A stretch of 35,555 nt of DNA from Acidobacteriota bacterium (lineage in GTDB: Bacteria; Acidobacteriota; Vicinamibacteria; Vicinamibacterales; UBA2999), in contig JABFSA010000058.1 in the NCBI GenBank assembly GCA_013140775.1, forward strand, positions 1-35,555, in the 5' to 3' direction. Of this stretch, positions 7,434 through 15,690 are shown piece after piece. The translations under genes were made by a program, and so were the position numbers. The notes under the pieces were generated by a model. That model did not search any database. It was given only the letters and a program-made list of their open reading frames with translations, and was not told where the DNA came from. Each line of letters starts with the position of its first letter. The stretch's first letter is position 1.

Positions 7434-8753
7434 GTGAACCCTGACGCCATCGTCATTGGTGCTGGCTTTGCGGGATTGAGCGCAGCCACGGCTCTCTGTG
7501 AGCGCGGTCTCCGGGTGCTGGTGCTCGAAGCCAGGCCGACGCTCGGCGGACGTGCAACGGCGTTTACCGATCCGGCGACCGGCGAGCGCGTTGACAACGG
7601 GCAGCACGTGCTGTTTGGCTGCTACGACGAGACGTTCCTGTTTCTTCGACGCTTAGGTGCGGAATCGCTCGTGTCGGTTCAACCGCAGCTCACGGTCGAA
7701 ACCATCGACCGTGATGGTCGCCGGTCGCGCTTGAAGTGTCCGGTGTTGCCGTCGCCGCTCCACCTGATCGCAGGGTTGATGACGTGGGATGCGATTGGAT
7801 GGCGGGATCGCCTGGCTGTCATTCGGATGGGCGGCGCCATACGGGATCTTCAACGAGGCCCTGGCGCAGTTACTGAGGAGACAGTGCGTGCGTGGTTGGA
7901 GCGGCATGGACAGACGCCACGATTGATCGAAGTCCTCTGGGAACCGCTTGCGGTGGCGGCGTTGAATCAGTCGATCGACGACGCCGCGGTGGCGACGTTC
8001 CTGTCAGTGCTGGGCAGGATGTTTGGACGCGACCCGCTCAGCGCCTCCCTCGCGCTTCCGTTGAAACCGCTCGATGAGTTGTATGCGATTCCTGCTCGCC
8101 ACTATCTCGAGCGGATGGGTGGAATTGTTGAAACGAACGCCGCCGCGCGCGTTCACATCAGCAACGGCTCCATCGAGGTGAGCGTCGGCGACCGTCGTCT
8201 GACTGCTCCTGTGGTGGTGTCTGCGGTGCCATGGTTTGCCCTGGTGGACGTGTTCCCGGATCGGCCGTCCGCTCTTGCTTCCATTCTCGAGGCTGCTGCA
8301 GGGACCCAGGCATCGCCCATCGTGACCGTCAATCTCTGGTTCGATCGAGTTGTCACCGACGGGATGCTTGTGGGGTTACCTGGCAGGACGTGGCAATGGG
8401 TATTCGACAAGCGGATGGTGTTTGGGGAGCAGGCCTCACACCTGTCGCTGGTTTCGAGTGGCGCCGCGAGCATCGTGGTGCGAGGCAACGAGGATCTGAT
8501 CAATTCTGCCGTTGACGAGGTGCGCGCCGCGTTGCCATCTGCGCGATCGGCTGTGCTGACTCGCGGTGTCGTTGTCCGCGAACGGCGTGCCACGTTCTCG
8601 GTTGCACCAGGCCAGCCGCGGCGGCCTGGGGTTCGGACAGGTATTCCAGGCTTGTTCCTGGCCGGCGATTGGATCGACTCAGGACTTCCTGCAACGATCG
8701 AGAGTGCCGTCTGGAGCGGACACCGCGCGGCTGAAGCCGCCCTGAACAGATAG
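7434..8753 (+). CDS. hpnE: Hydroxysqualene dehydroxylase HpnE (FAD-dependent)
   Basis: A flavin-dependent oxidoreductase of about 439 residues related to phytoene desaturase, the last step to squalene in the HpnCDE route. The N-terminus has the dinucleotide fold AIVIGAGFAGLSAATAL, followed by VLVLEARPTLGGRA, the FAD ribose contact and family motif. Near the C-terminus, GLFLAGDWIDSGLPATIESAVWSG is the second FAD motif. The start is taken as GTG 7434, two bases after the hpnD stop, since it puts the Rossmann fold at residue 5. GTG 7407, overlapping hpnD by 25 nt, would add nine residues. Both would be translationally coupled to hpnD. A short hairpin covers the stop codon, and convergent fabH follows 21 nt later. 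Confidence 0.92.
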   Translation: MNPDAIVIGAGFAGLSAATALCERGLRVLVLEARPTLGGRATAFTDPATGERVDNGQHVLFGCYDETFLFLRRLGAESLVSVQPQLTVETIDRDGRRSRLKCPVLPSPLHLIAGLMTWDAIGWRDRLAVIRMGGAIRDLQRGPGAVTEETVRAWLERHGQTPRLIEVLWEPLAVAALNQSIDDAAVATFLSVLGRMFGRDPLSASLALPLKPLDELYAIPARHYLERMGGIVETNAAARVHISNGSIEVSVGDRRLTAPVVVSAVPWFALVDVFPDRPSALASILEAAAGTQASPIVTVNLWFDRVVTDGMLVGLPGRTWQWVFDKRMVFGEQASHLSLVSSGAASIVVRGNEDLINSAVDEVRAALPSARSAVLTRGVVVRERRATFSVAPGQPRRPGVRTGIPGLFLAGDWIDSGLPATIESAVWSGHRAAEAALNR

Positions 8754-8761
8754 TCCTGTTC
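8744..8761. terminator. Hairpin between convergent hpnE and fabH
   Basis: GAACAG (8744-8749) and CTGTTC (8756-8761) form a perfect 6-bp stem with a 6-nt loop spanning the hpnE stop codon. There is no T-run, so at best it is a weak or bidirectional terminator. Confidence 0.3.
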
Positions 8762-8774
8762 GCAGCCGCCGGTT

Positions 8775-9899
8775 CTACGCTGTTTCGACCAATCGCGGTG
8801 CGGCTAGACCGGCTGCCGATCTCACCGCAGCCTGTGCTTTGAGGGCGCGAATCTCATTGACCATCTCGAGAGCCGTCTTCGCAGAGGGGGGCAGGGCAGC
8901 GTCGGTCTGCCCGAGGGGGATCACGCGATCGCCCCATCGGACGAGATGCGCGCAGAGGGTCAGCCCTGCGCCGAACGCGGGCATGAGAATCAGGCTGCCC
9001 GGTCGCACGCGCCCCTCGTTGACCGCTTCCGCCAAAGCGACCGGCACCGTCGCCGCACTCATGTTGCCGTAGCGTTCGACGGTCAGCATCACCTTGTCCA
9101 TCGGCACGCCACAACGAGAGACAACCGCCTCGATGATGCGAAGGTTGGCCTGGTGCGGCACGACGAGATCCACCTGGTCAGCGGTGACGCCACACTTCGC
9201 GAGGACGGCCTTGCTCGCGCGAGTCATCCCGTGGACAGCGCGGCGAAAGATTTCCTGACCATCGAAGTCCCACTGTGTGTCGCCCAGCACGACGTTGCGG
9301 TTCGCATACGCGCATCCCATCCCGCGGACACGAAGGATGTGCCGGGCCTCCGCGTCACACCCGAGCTCCTCACCCAGCAGGCCTTCGTGCCGATCGGACG
9401 CCTGCAGGACGACCGCGGCGCTTCCGTCTCCGAAGAGAACAGCGACGTTGCGGTTGTTCCAGTCCATGTAGGGCGAGATCAGCTCGACGCCGATGACGAC
9501 AGCGTTGGAGACGACACCTGTACGGATCATGGCGCTGGCGGTGGAGAGACCGTAGAGGAAGCTCGTGCACGCAGTGTTCACGTCCATCGCGGACGCACGG
9601 CGGGCGCCAAGCGCGAACTGCACCCCCGAGGCCGAGTTGGGGACCTGCTCATCGTTGCTGCAGCTTCCGTAGATCACGAGCTCGACCGCATCGGGTTCGA
9701 GTCCAGCGCACGCGAGCGCCCGTTTGGCGGCGACAGTGGCCATGTCGATCGCGGAGGCATGTGAGATGCGGCGCTCACGCATGCCCGTCCGGCTGCGAAT
9801 CCAGTCGTCGGTCGTATCGAGAAACGTGGACAGGTCAGCGTTCGTGAGGACCGCGGGCGGCATGCAGGCGCCCCAGCCGGTGATGGCGGCGTATCTCAT
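8775..9899 (-). CDS. fabH: Beta-ketoacyl-ACP synthase III (FabH-like) with C-terminal extension
   Basis: A 374-residue thiolase-fold condensing enzyme of the KAS III group, which starts fatty-acid chains by joining an acyl-CoA to malonyl-ACP. The catalytic triad is visible: Cys111 in DVNTACTSF, His249 in VPHQANLRI and Asn279 in ERYGNMSAATVP. DDWIRSRTGMRERR near 31-44 is the usual CoA-binding region. The ATG at 9899 begins the standard RYAAITGWGACMPP N-terminus; the longer frame to 10196 only crosses the antisense of the globin gene. About 45 residues follow the normal end near residue 328, ending in a helix-like segment (KTALEMVNEIRALKAQAAV) of unknown use. It stands alone, convergent to hpnE and divergent from the globin, so a role outside bulk fatty-acid synthesis is possible. 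Confidence 0.88.
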   Translation of the reverse strand: MRYAAITGWGACMPPAVLTNADLSTFLDTTDDWIRSRTGMRERRISHASAIDMATVAAKRALACAGLEPDAVELVIYGSCSNDEQVPNSASGVQFALGARRASAMDVNTACTSFLYGLSTASAMIRTGVVSNAVVIGVELISPYMDWNNRNVAVLFGDGSAAVVLQASDRHEGLLGEELGCDAEARHILRVRGMGCAYANRNVVLGDTQWDFDGQEIFRRAVHGMTRASKAVLAKCGVTADQVDLVVPHQANLRIIEAVVSRCGVPMDKVMLTVERYGNMSAATVPVALAEAVNEGRVRPGSLILMPAFGAGLTLCAHLVRWGDRVIPLGQTDAALPPSAKTALEMVNEIRALKAQAAVRSAAGLAAPRLVETA

Positions 9900-9956
9900 G
9901 GTGCTGTCGCGGAGCGTACCACGCAGTGTCACCTTCGCGGGCTCTCGAAAGTGCTC

Positions 9957-9962
9957 TAGGAT
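9957..9962 (+). promoter_or_regulatory. -10-like box TAGGAT before the globin gene
   Basis: TAGGAT lies 9 nt before the TTG start at 9972. TTCGCG at 9934-9939 is a poor -35 at 17-bp spacing. The position suggests a leaderless or near-leaderless transcript. Confidence 0.4.
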
Positions 9963-9971
9963 CGAGTCACC

Positions 9972-10349
9972 TTGGACGATCAAGAGATCTACGCCGCTAT
10001 CGGGGAAGACGGATTTCACAGGCTGGTCGCGGCGTTCTACCGGCAGGTCCCAGGCGACGACATCCTGGGGCCGATGTATCCCGCGGCGGACCTGGCCGGA
10101 GCCGAGCAGCGGCTGCGTGACTTTCTGGTAGGCCGGTTTGGAGGTCCGCAGCGGTATGTCGAGCAGCGCGGCCACCCGCGGCTGAGGATGCGCCACATGC
10201 CCTTCGCCATCGATCCTGCGGCACGCGAGCGCTGGCTCACCCTCATGTCAACGGCTCTCGACGAAGCCAGGTTGCCATCAGATGCCGATGCCATTCTCCG
10301 GGAGTTCTTCACAGGCGTATCGGAGATGCTCCTCAACCGCCCAGGCTGA
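9972..10349 (+). CDS. Group II truncated haemoglobin
   Basis: A 125-residue 2-on-2 haem protein of the truncated haemoglobin family. IYAAIGEDGFHRLVAAFYRQV covers the first helices and is followed by DxxLxPMYP. GRFGGPQRYVEQRGHPRLRMRHMPFAI is typical of group II (trHbO), with the proximal His expected in the RMRH/PFAI region. The family binds O2 or NO and is linked to oxygen delivery or nitrosative stress; the exact role here is unknown. The start is TTG 9972, since the family begins about 8 residues before IGxxGF and no ATG is available. The gene is divergent from fabH with 72 bp between them. The TPR gene starts 4 nt after its stop, so the two are probably co-transcribed. Confidence 0.9.
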   Translation: MDDQEIYAAIGEDGFHRLVAAFYRQVPGDDILGPMYPAADLAGAEQRLRDFLVGRFGGPQRYVEQRGHPRLRMRHMPFAIDPAARERWLTLMSTALDEARLPSDADAILREFFTGVSEMLLNRPG

Positions 10350-10353
10350 CCAG

Positions 10354-11109
10354 ATGCGCCTGGTCGCCATCGCCTGCCTCGTCTGTGCTTTGTGCTGGGG
10401 TGCCGATACGGTGCCGGCGGTAGCCATGCCGCAGCGCCCCGCGGCTGCGAGCGATGCAGAAGCCGAGGTGCTGTATGCGAAGCGTGAGGACATTCCGAGT
10501 GCGCTCGCTGCGGCAGAGTTCTGGGCACAGCGCCTTGCCAGCAACCCCGCTGATTTCGACTCCGCGTGGAAGCTGGCACGAGCCTGTTACTGGTTGGGAG
10601 GCCACGTGCCAGAGGCCGACCGCCGCGCGCGGTTCGAGCAGGGAATAGAGGCCGGCCGGAAGGCGGCCGCCGCTCAACCCGGCCGACCTGCAGGTCACTT
10701 CTGGACGGCGGCAAACATGGGCGGAATGGCCGAGGGGTTTGGCCTGCGCGCGGGTCTGCGATATCGGAGCCCGATCAAGGCCTCACTCGAAAAGGCTCTC
10801 GCGATCGACCCGGCATATCTTGAGGGCAGCGCCGATCGTGCGTTGGGTCGCTGGTACGCCAGGGTGCCTCGACTCTTCGGGGGCAGCGACACCAAGGCTG
10901 TCGAGCACCTGCAACAATCATTGAAGTACGCCCCCAACAGCATTCCCACGCACTTCTTTCTCGCCGAGGTCTATCTGGAGATGGACCGGCGCGATGTTGC
11001 CCGCCGGGAACTCGAGGCGGTGATCGCGGCCCCCTTCACTCCGGACTGGATGCCTGAGGAACGCGAGTTCAAGAAGCAGGCGGAGGCACATCTCAAGCGT
11101 CTGCGGTAG
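10354..11109 (+). CDS. Secreted TatT-like tetratricopeptide protein
   Basis: A 251-residue protein with a signal peptide (residues 1-24, ending TVPAVA) and helical repeats. It resembles TatT-type TPR proteins: paired helices with ALAAAEFWAQRLASNPADFDSAWKLARACYW near the start, then GLRYRSPIKASLEKALAIDPAY and the landmark YARVPRLFGGSDTKAVEHLQQSL. TatT proteins are periplasmic partners of some TRAP transporters, but similar proteins occur without them and no TRAP genes are seen here. The start is ATG 10354, 4 nt after the globin stop; an earlier in-frame ATG at 10282 lies within the globin gene and would hide the signal peptide. A strong intrinsic terminator follows at 11133. The real partner is unknown. 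Confidence 0.72.
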   Translation: MRLVAIACLVCALCWGADTVPAVAMPQRPAAASDAEAEVLYAKREDIPSALAAAEFWAQRLASNPADFDSAWKLARACYWLGGHVPEADRRARFEQGIEAGRKAAAAQPGRPAGHFWTAANMGGMAEGFGLRAGLRYRSPIKASLEKALAIDPAYLEGSADRALGRWYARVPRLFGGSDTKAVEHLQQSLKYAPNSIPTHFFLAEVYLEMDRRDVARRELEAVIAAPFTPDWMPEEREFKKQAEAHLKRLR

Positions 11110-11132
11110 GCCGCCGAGGCCGAGTATCATCA

Positions 11133-11153
11133 GGGCGGCGTCCGCCCCTTTTT
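11133..11153 (+). terminator. Intrinsic terminator after the TPR gene
   Basis: GGGCGG (11133-11138) pairs with CCGCCC (11142-11147) around a CGT loop and is followed within 1 nt by TTTTT (11149-11153). This is a classic rho-independent terminator, 24 nt after the TPR stop codon and just before thiI. Confidence 0.8.
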
Positions 11154-11165
11154 GTTACCGCTCAG

Positions 11166-12416
11166 ATGACTGCTCCCGCGTCCATGAATTCGATCGTCGT
11201 TCACTACCAGGAGATTGGCCTCAAAGGAAAGAACCGGTCCTGGTTCACGGCGAAGCTTGTCCGCAATCTGCGGCAGGCGACGTCGGATCTCGATGTCCAG
11301 TCCGTGCGATCGCTCATGGGCCGCATCGAGATCACGCTTGGCCCTTCAGCAACACGTGAGCAGGTAGGGGAGCGGGTGCAACGCGTGTTCGGCATTGCCA
11401 ACTTTTCCTATGCGGGCCGCACGCCGCTGGACCTGGACGTGCTCACGGCAGCCATCCTGCGCGATCTCGACGGCCGAACGTGTGAGAGTTTCCGCGTGTC
11501 GGCACGCCGCGCTGACAAACGCTTTCCGCTGACCTCACCGCAGATCGAACGGGAGATTGGCGGACGGATCCAGGAAGCCCGCGGCTGGCGCGTGGATCTC
11601 GACAACGCAGAGCTCGTCGTGCGTGTCGAGCTGCTGACCAATCAGGCGTTCTACTTTTTTGGCAAGGAACAGGGACCTGGCGGTTTGCCGACCGGTACCG
11701 CTGGACGAGTGGCGTGCCTGCTGTCCGGGGGAATCGACTCACCTGTTGCGGCGCACCGCATGATGAAGCGTGGCTGTGCGGTCACGTTCGTGCACTTCCA
11801 CAGCTACCCGATCCTGTCCCGTGCCTCGCAGGAGAAAGCCCGCGAACTGGTGGCCCTTCTGACCAGATGGCAGTTGCGCTCGAAGCTGTTTCTGGTGGCC
11901 TTTGGTGACATTCAGCAGCAGGTCGTGCTGTCTGTCCCTGGGCCCATGCGCGTGATCGTCTACCGGCGACTCATGCTGCGGATTGCCGAGCGTATCGCAC
12001 GTACTCGAGAAGCCCAGGCGCTTGTGACCGGGGATTGTGTCGGTCAGGTTGCCTCACAGACGCTCGAGAATCTGTCGGTCATCGGGTCGGTCGCGACGCT
12101 GCCGCTGTTTCGTCCGTTGATTGGAATGGACAAGCTGGAGATCACGGCCGAGGCCATGAAGATCGGCACCTATCCCATCTCCATCATTCCGGATCAGGAC
12201 TGTTGCACGCTGTTCACGCCACGCAACCCGATGACGCGGGGCCGCCTCGCACAGATCGAGGCCGCCGAGACCGCGCTCCCGATCGAGGCGCTCGTCGAGC
12301 GAGCGGTCTCAGAGGCCGTGGTGGAGAACTTCGAATATCCGGTCTCGGCTCGCGCGCGGAGAGAGGATCGCGAGGACCCGGTTGGTCTGAGCAGCCAGTC
12401 GAGGGACAGGGAGTAG
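11166..12416 (+). CDS. thiI: tRNA 4-thiouridine synthetase ThiI, without rhodanese domain
   Basis: A 416-residue enzyme that adenylates U8 of tRNA for sulphur insertion and, in many bacteria, also supplies sulphur for thiamine. Order of parts: an N-terminal ferredoxin-like and THUMP region (about 8-170, starting SIVVHYQEIGLKGKNR), then the PP-loop ATPase with SGGIDS at 187-192 and VTGDCVGQVASQTLENL (287-303). A Cys-Cys pair lies at 346-347 in DQDCCTLFTPRNPMT. The E. coli enzyme has a C-terminal rhodanese domain carrying the persulphide Cys; it is absent here, as in many non-enteric ThiI. ATG 11166 is used; ATG 11184 begins the conserved part directly and is equally possible. No Shine-Dalgarno is seen. 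Two small membrane genes follow without a gap. Confidence 0.93.
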   Translation: MTAPASMNSIVVHYQEIGLKGKNRSWFTAKLVRNLRQATSDLDVQSVRSLMGRIEITLGPSATREQVGERVQRVFGIANFSYAGRTPLDLDVLTAAILRDLDGRTCESFRVSARRADKRFPLTSPQIEREIGGRIQEARGWRVDLDNAELVVRVELLTNQAFYFFGKEQGPGGLPTGTAGRVACLLSGGIDSPVAAHRMMKRGCAVTFVHFHSYPILSRASQEKARELVALLTRWQLRSKLFLVAFGDIQQQVVLSVPGPMRVIVYRRLMLRIAERIARTREAQALVTGDCVGQVASQTLENLSVIGSVATLPLFRPLIGMDKLEITAEAMKIGTYPISIIPDQDCCTLFTPRNPMTRGRLAQIEAAETALPIEALVERAVSEAVVENFEYPVSARARREDREDPVGLSSQSRDRE

Positions 12417-12653
12417 GTGCTCCTCAATCGATTTCTTGTCATCGGTCCGCTTCTGGTGCTCGTCGCGTGGTTCGCGGCGGGACAGTGGGCTCTGGCGGGA
12501 CCTGAAATCCACGCCTGGCTGCAATTCGTGTCGGTGGTCTGGATCGCGTCACTCATCCCATTGCCTGGTGCTTCCTGGTCCCGTTCCCTGCTGAGCAGGC
12601 GGATTCAGTGGTGGGGATGGGCCGTTGTGGCGAGCCTCCTGGTGATTTCGTGA
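12417..12653 (+). CDS. Small two- or three-helix membrane protein, function unknown
   Basis: A 78-residue hydrophobic protein starting with GTG immediately after the thiI stop, with GGGAG 4 nt upstream. Predicted helices run about residues 6-26, 34-50 and 62-78. The loop between the last two has SLIPLPGASWSRSLLSRR, a positively charged stretch probably on the cytoplasmic side. I do not recognise a family. The stop overlaps the next start in a GTGA, so it is coupled to the larger membrane protein and probably works with it. The conserved coupling is the main reason to believe it is real. Confidence 0.6.
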   Translation: MLLNRFLVIGPLLVLVAWFAAGQWALAGPEIHAWLQFVSVVWIASLIPLPGASWSRSLLSRRIQWWGWAVVASLLVIS

Positions 12654-13969
12654 TCGCCAGGCCTCTCGAATCCACCCGGCCCGTCCAGTGGCTGCTCTTC
12701 GGCATCACCGGCGCGATGCTGTTGCTGTATGGCGCCGGTTGGATCGCGGCGGCAACAGTCTTCTGGGAACAGGCGTCGTTTCGCGCACCCCGCATTCAGT
12801 CGGCGATTGTTCTGAGCCTCGCGCTCATCGTGCTTCGAGCTGCATCCGCCACCCGTGGACGAAGGCGGTTCGTTGTTCTGGTGGCGCTGCTGCTCGCAGC
12901 CATTGCGTTCTTCTCGGCGCCGCTTCCCAAACAGTTCGGCGACGAAAGCATCATGCCGGGTGGGTCTGACACCGCGAGCTCGCGAAGCAACTTCGAGCAC
13001 CGGTATGCGGTTGCCGAAGGCGACGTGAACTTTCACTCCCATCTCGGCGATGTCGTGATGACAACGCTCGACGGCATGTTCGGGCGATCAGACGACTCGC
13101 CCGCTCGCGCGTACGATGCGATGTCCCGGCTCGCTGGTCTCGTCTTCCTGTTCGAGCTTGCCGTGGCCGCGGCGTGGCACCGATGGTCGCGCCAGAGTTG
13201 CCGCTTTGTCGGGCTCGCCCTCGCCGCCCCTGTGTGCCTGCTCTTCTTTGGCTATTGGGATTTGGGTTACCTGTGTGTCGCTGTCGGCGTGGTTCCGCTC
13301 CTGGCGCTCGGTCAGCGGCGTATGTCGGCAGGAACCGAGGCCGCCACATTGACCGCGGGGCTCCTCCAGGGACTGCACACGGCACTGCACGGCTTCGGCC
13401 TCCTCGGCCTCGCGGGTGGCGCGCTTGCGGCGTTCAGCGCTCGCGGTGGCTTCCTGCGCCGATGCGTCCGTGTCGTCACGTTCGTGTCCGCAGGAGTGGC
13501 GCTCTATCTCGGATGGGTCTTCTTCTACATCGCGGTCGGCAGGCTGTCGGTCATCTGGGAGCGTCAGCTCGGCTACAGACCGCTTTCTGATCCGATGGTC
13601 TTCGACCATCTCCTGGCAAATCCATTGCTCTCGCGGGTGGGCTTCGCGGAGTTTGGCCTGTTTGGCGCATTGTCTGGCGTACCGCTCTTGGCGCTGGCCC
13701 TCGTATCGGCCCGCCGCGCTGCGCTTGTTCCCGTCGTGCTGTACGCGTTGCCTGGCCTGCTGTTTCAAGTGCGATGGTGGCCGCCTAGCGCGCCTTTCAA
13801 CCTCGACCTGCTGCTCTCGGTGTTTCCCGGTCTTTTCGCCGCGTGCTGGGTCATTGCCTCTTCCCGCCGGACATCGACACGCGCGCTCCTTCTTCTCGCG
13901 GGATTGCACGTACTGGTCTGGATGACCATCGGCAACGGCATGTTCGCGAGAGTGAACGTTGACTCGTGA
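12650..13969 (+). CDS. Polytopic membrane protein, function unknown
   Basis: A 439-residue protein with about ten hydrophobic helices. The start is GTG 12650 overlapping the previous stop (GTGA); an in-frame GTG at 12608 would lie inside the small gene. Between the second or third helix and the next is a polar loop of about 75 residues (GDESIMPGG to SPARAYDAMSRLAG) containing DVNFHSHLGD. Later segments include GLLQGLHTALHGFGLLGLAGG and WWPPSAPFNLDLLLSVFPG. The layout of many helices with a large early outer loop recalls GT-C glycosyltransferases, but I see no clear DD/DE motif, so the name stays open. The next gene overlaps it by 4 nt, making three coupled membrane genes downstream of thiI. 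Confidence 0.68.
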   Translation: MIARPLESTRPVQWLLFGITGAMLLLYGAGWIAAATVFWEQASFRAPRIQSAIVLSLALIVLRAASATRGRRRFVVLVALLLAAIAFFSAPLPKQFGDESIMPGGSDTASSRSNFEHRYAVAEGDVNFHSHLGDVVMTTLDGMFGRSDDSPARAYDAMSRLAGLVFLFELAVAAAWHRWSRQSCRFVGLALAAPVCLLFFGYWDLGYLCVAVGVVPLLALGQRRMSAGTEAATLTAGLLQGLHTALHGFGLLGLAGGALAAFSARGGFLRRCVRVVTFVSAGVALYLGWVFFYIAVGRLSVIWERQLGYRPLSDPMVFDHLLANPLLSRVGFAEFGLFGALSGVPLLALALVSARRAALVPVVLYALPGLLFQVRWWPPSAPFNLDLLLSVFPGLFAACWVIASSRRTSTRALLLLAGLHVLVWMTIGNGMFARVNVDS

Positions 13970-14436
13970 TGCTCATGCCTCCTGAGCGACTTCGCAGGAT
14001 CGCGCTCGGCGCACGGCTCTTGCTGATTGTGCTGTGCATCGCCTGGGCCTTCCTCGAACAGCCCGCGCCCATCGTCAACATCAACTGGCGCGAAGGACTG
14101 TCACCAGAAGAGCGCCGGAGGATCGAACGCGACCTTCACCTTGAGTTCGTGGAAGACGATGACGAGGGGCACTATGAGCTGGGGTCGCCTCGCCAGGCGG
14201 ACATTGCGGCGATTGTCGCGCATCCCGATATCGACGACACTCATCGCATCGATCGCGAGCACGCAACCCTAAGCGCGGACAGCGAGCCTGGGGTCGTTCG
14301 CGTCTGGTGGGCCGGTCCCTTCAAGGGCTCTCGAGGTCATCGCCAGTTCCGAGTCGTCGTCGCGCTGCTCGGGGCGATCGCCGTCGGCTGTGCGTGGTTT
14401 TCGGACCCGCGCCGCAAGAAACGACCAAATATGTAA
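13966..14436 (+). CDS. Membrane-anchored protein with acidic loop, function unknown
   Basis: A 156-residue protein with an N-terminal helix (about 12-29) and a C-terminal helix (about 128-145). Between them is a polar domain of about 95 residues beginning NINWREGLSPEERRRIERDLHLE and rich in Asp and Glu (FVEDDDEGHYELGS). The N-terminus MPPERLRR and the C-terminus DPRRKKRPN are basic, so both ends are likely cytoplasmic and the loop outside. It starts with GTG 13966, overlapping the previous stop by 4 nt; ATG 13969 is also possible. No family is recognised. Its coupling to the polytopic protein suggests a subunit of one envelope complex. Confidence 0.62.
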   Translation: MMLMPPERLRRIALGARLLLIVLCIAWAFLEQPAPIVNINWREGLSPEERRRIERDLHLEFVEDDDEGHYELGSPRQADIAAIVAHPDIDDTHRIDREHATLSADSEPGVVRVWWAGPFKGSRGHRQFRVVVALLGAIAVGCAWFSDPRRKKRPNM

Positions 14437-14517
14437 CGTTCAGCCGCTCTTGTTCCCTTAACGTAGGGCGGATGCACGGTCGGCCGATGATAGTATTTCG
14501 GGGACACGAGGTGGCCA

Positions 14518-15606
14518 GTGGCTCCAGTAACAGCGATTGATAAGGGTGCGTCCGCACTCGCCAGCATTACAACCATCCTGGGCGACGACGCGGCGTTGCT
14601 TCAGCACGAGTGCAAGACGATTCCCAAAGAAAATCTCCACCTGCCGGGCCCCGGCTTCATCGACCGCATTTTCGGGCCTACCGATCGTCCCGCGCGCGTG
14701 CTTGGCAGTCTGCAGGCGCTCTTCGGTACCGGGCGACTGGGTGGAACCGGCTACGTTTCCATCCTGCCCGTGGATCAGGGCATCGAGCATTCCGCGGGCG
14801 CGTCGTTTGCGCCGAATCCTGAGTACTTCGACCCCGAGAACATCGTGAAGCTCGCGATCGAAGGCGGATGTAACGGCGTCGCCTCGACGCTCGGCGTCCT
14901 TGGCTCGGTGTCGCGGAGGTACGCGCACAGGATTCCGTTCATCGTGAAGCTCAACCACAACGAGTTCATCTCCTATCCAAACTCGTACGACCAGATCAGG
15001 TTCGCCAGCGTGAAGCAGGCGTGGGACATGGGCGCAGCAGGCGTCGGCGCCACGATTTACTTCGGGTCTGAGGAGTCAAAGCGGCAGATTCAGGAAACGA
15101 CCCAGATGTTTCAGCAGGCCCACGAGCTTGGCCTGTTCACTGTGTTGTGGTGCTACCTTCGCAACCCGGCCTTCAAGACGAAGGACGTGGACTATCACCT
15201 CGCAGCAGACCTCACCGGGCAGGCCAATCACCTCGGCGTGACGATCGAAGCGGACATCATCAAGCAGAAGCTTCCCGAGAATAACGGCGGCTACGAAGCG
15301 TTGAAGTTCGGGAAGACCCACAAGGCGGTCTACTCGAAACTGTCGTCAGACAATCCGATCGATCTGACCAGGTATCAGCTGGCCAATTGCTACATGGGCC
15401 GCGCCGGTCTTATCAACTCAGGCGGCGCCTCGTCCGGTGAGGGTGACTTCAAGGAAGCCGTGAAGACCGCCGTGATCAACAAGCGAGCCGGCGGGACTGG
15501 TCTCATCTCAGGACGGAAAGCGTTTCAGCGTCCCATGCAGGAAGGCGTGGAGTTGTTGAATGCCATTCAGGACGTGTATCTCGCCAAGGACGTGACGGTC
15601 GCGTAG
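14518..15606 (+). CDS. fbaB: Class I fructose-bisphosphate aldolase (FbaB/DhnA type)
   Basis: A 362-residue Schiff-base aldolase of the bacterial/archaeal DhnA group, splitting fructose 1,6-bisphosphate into dihydroxyacetone phosphate and glyceraldehyde 3-phosphate. It contains the family stretches [18 protein letters not shown] (about 77-94), [20 protein letters not shown] (about 100-119), [18 protein letters not shown] and FIVKLNHNE. Length matches E. coli FbaB (350). The active-site Lys lies in the C-terminal half, but I did not assign it. The start is GTG 14518 with GAGG six bases before it. A TAGTAT box at 14491-14496 may be the promoter, but no -35 is evident. The gene stands alone and is followed by a REP-like hairpin separating it from the convergent Nudix gene. 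Confidence 0.93.
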   Translation: MAPVTAIDKGASALASITTILGDDAALLQHECKTIPKENLHLPGPGFIDRIFGPTDRPARVLGSLQALFGTGRLGGTGYVSILPVDQGIEHSAGASFAPNPEYFDPENIVKLAIEGGCNGVASTLGVLGSVSRRYAHRIPFIVKLNHNEFISYPNSYDQIRFASVKQAWDMGAAGVGATIYFGSEESKRQIQETTQMFQQAHELGLFTVLWCYLRNPAFKTKDVDYHLAADLTGQANHLGVTIEADIIKQKLPENNGGYEALKFGKTHKAVYSKLSSDNPIDLTRYQLANCYMGRAGLINSGGASSGEGDFKEAVKTAVINKRAGGTGLISGRKAFQRPMQEGVELLNAIQDVYLAKDVTVA

Positions 15607-15631
15607 CAGCACTCAAGAACGTTGTCGTCTT

Positions 15632-15657
15632 TAGTCTTTGGTCTCTAGTCTTTGGTC
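15632..15657 (+). repeat. Tandem 12-nt direct repeat next to a REP-like hairpin
   Basis: TAGTCTTTGGTC occurs at 15632-15643 and again at 15646-15657, and is preceded by another GTCTT. A similar short-word run lies at 17874-17903, also in an intergenic gap next to a hairpin. The base composition is unlike the GC-rich genes. Confidence 0.7.
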
Positions 15658-15690
15658 AGGCGGGTCCGCTTCGCGGCACCCGCCCTACGT
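15654..15690 (+). repeat. REP-like hairpin element, copy 1
   Basis: GGTCAGGC at 15654-15661 and CTACGT at 15685-15690 flank a stem: GGCGGGT-CCGC, loop TTC, GCGG-c-ACCCGCC (15659-15684, one bulged C). The same two end sequences border a different stem at 17907-17937 on the other strand. The CTA at 15685-15687 is also the stop codon of the convergent Nudix gene. It may also act as a terminator for both neighbours. Confidence 0.6.

Noticed and set aside
14437..14517. A riboswitch or small RNA upstream of the aldolase gene
   Set aside because: The 81-nt gap has a TAGTAT box and a GAGG ribosome site but no convincing fold.
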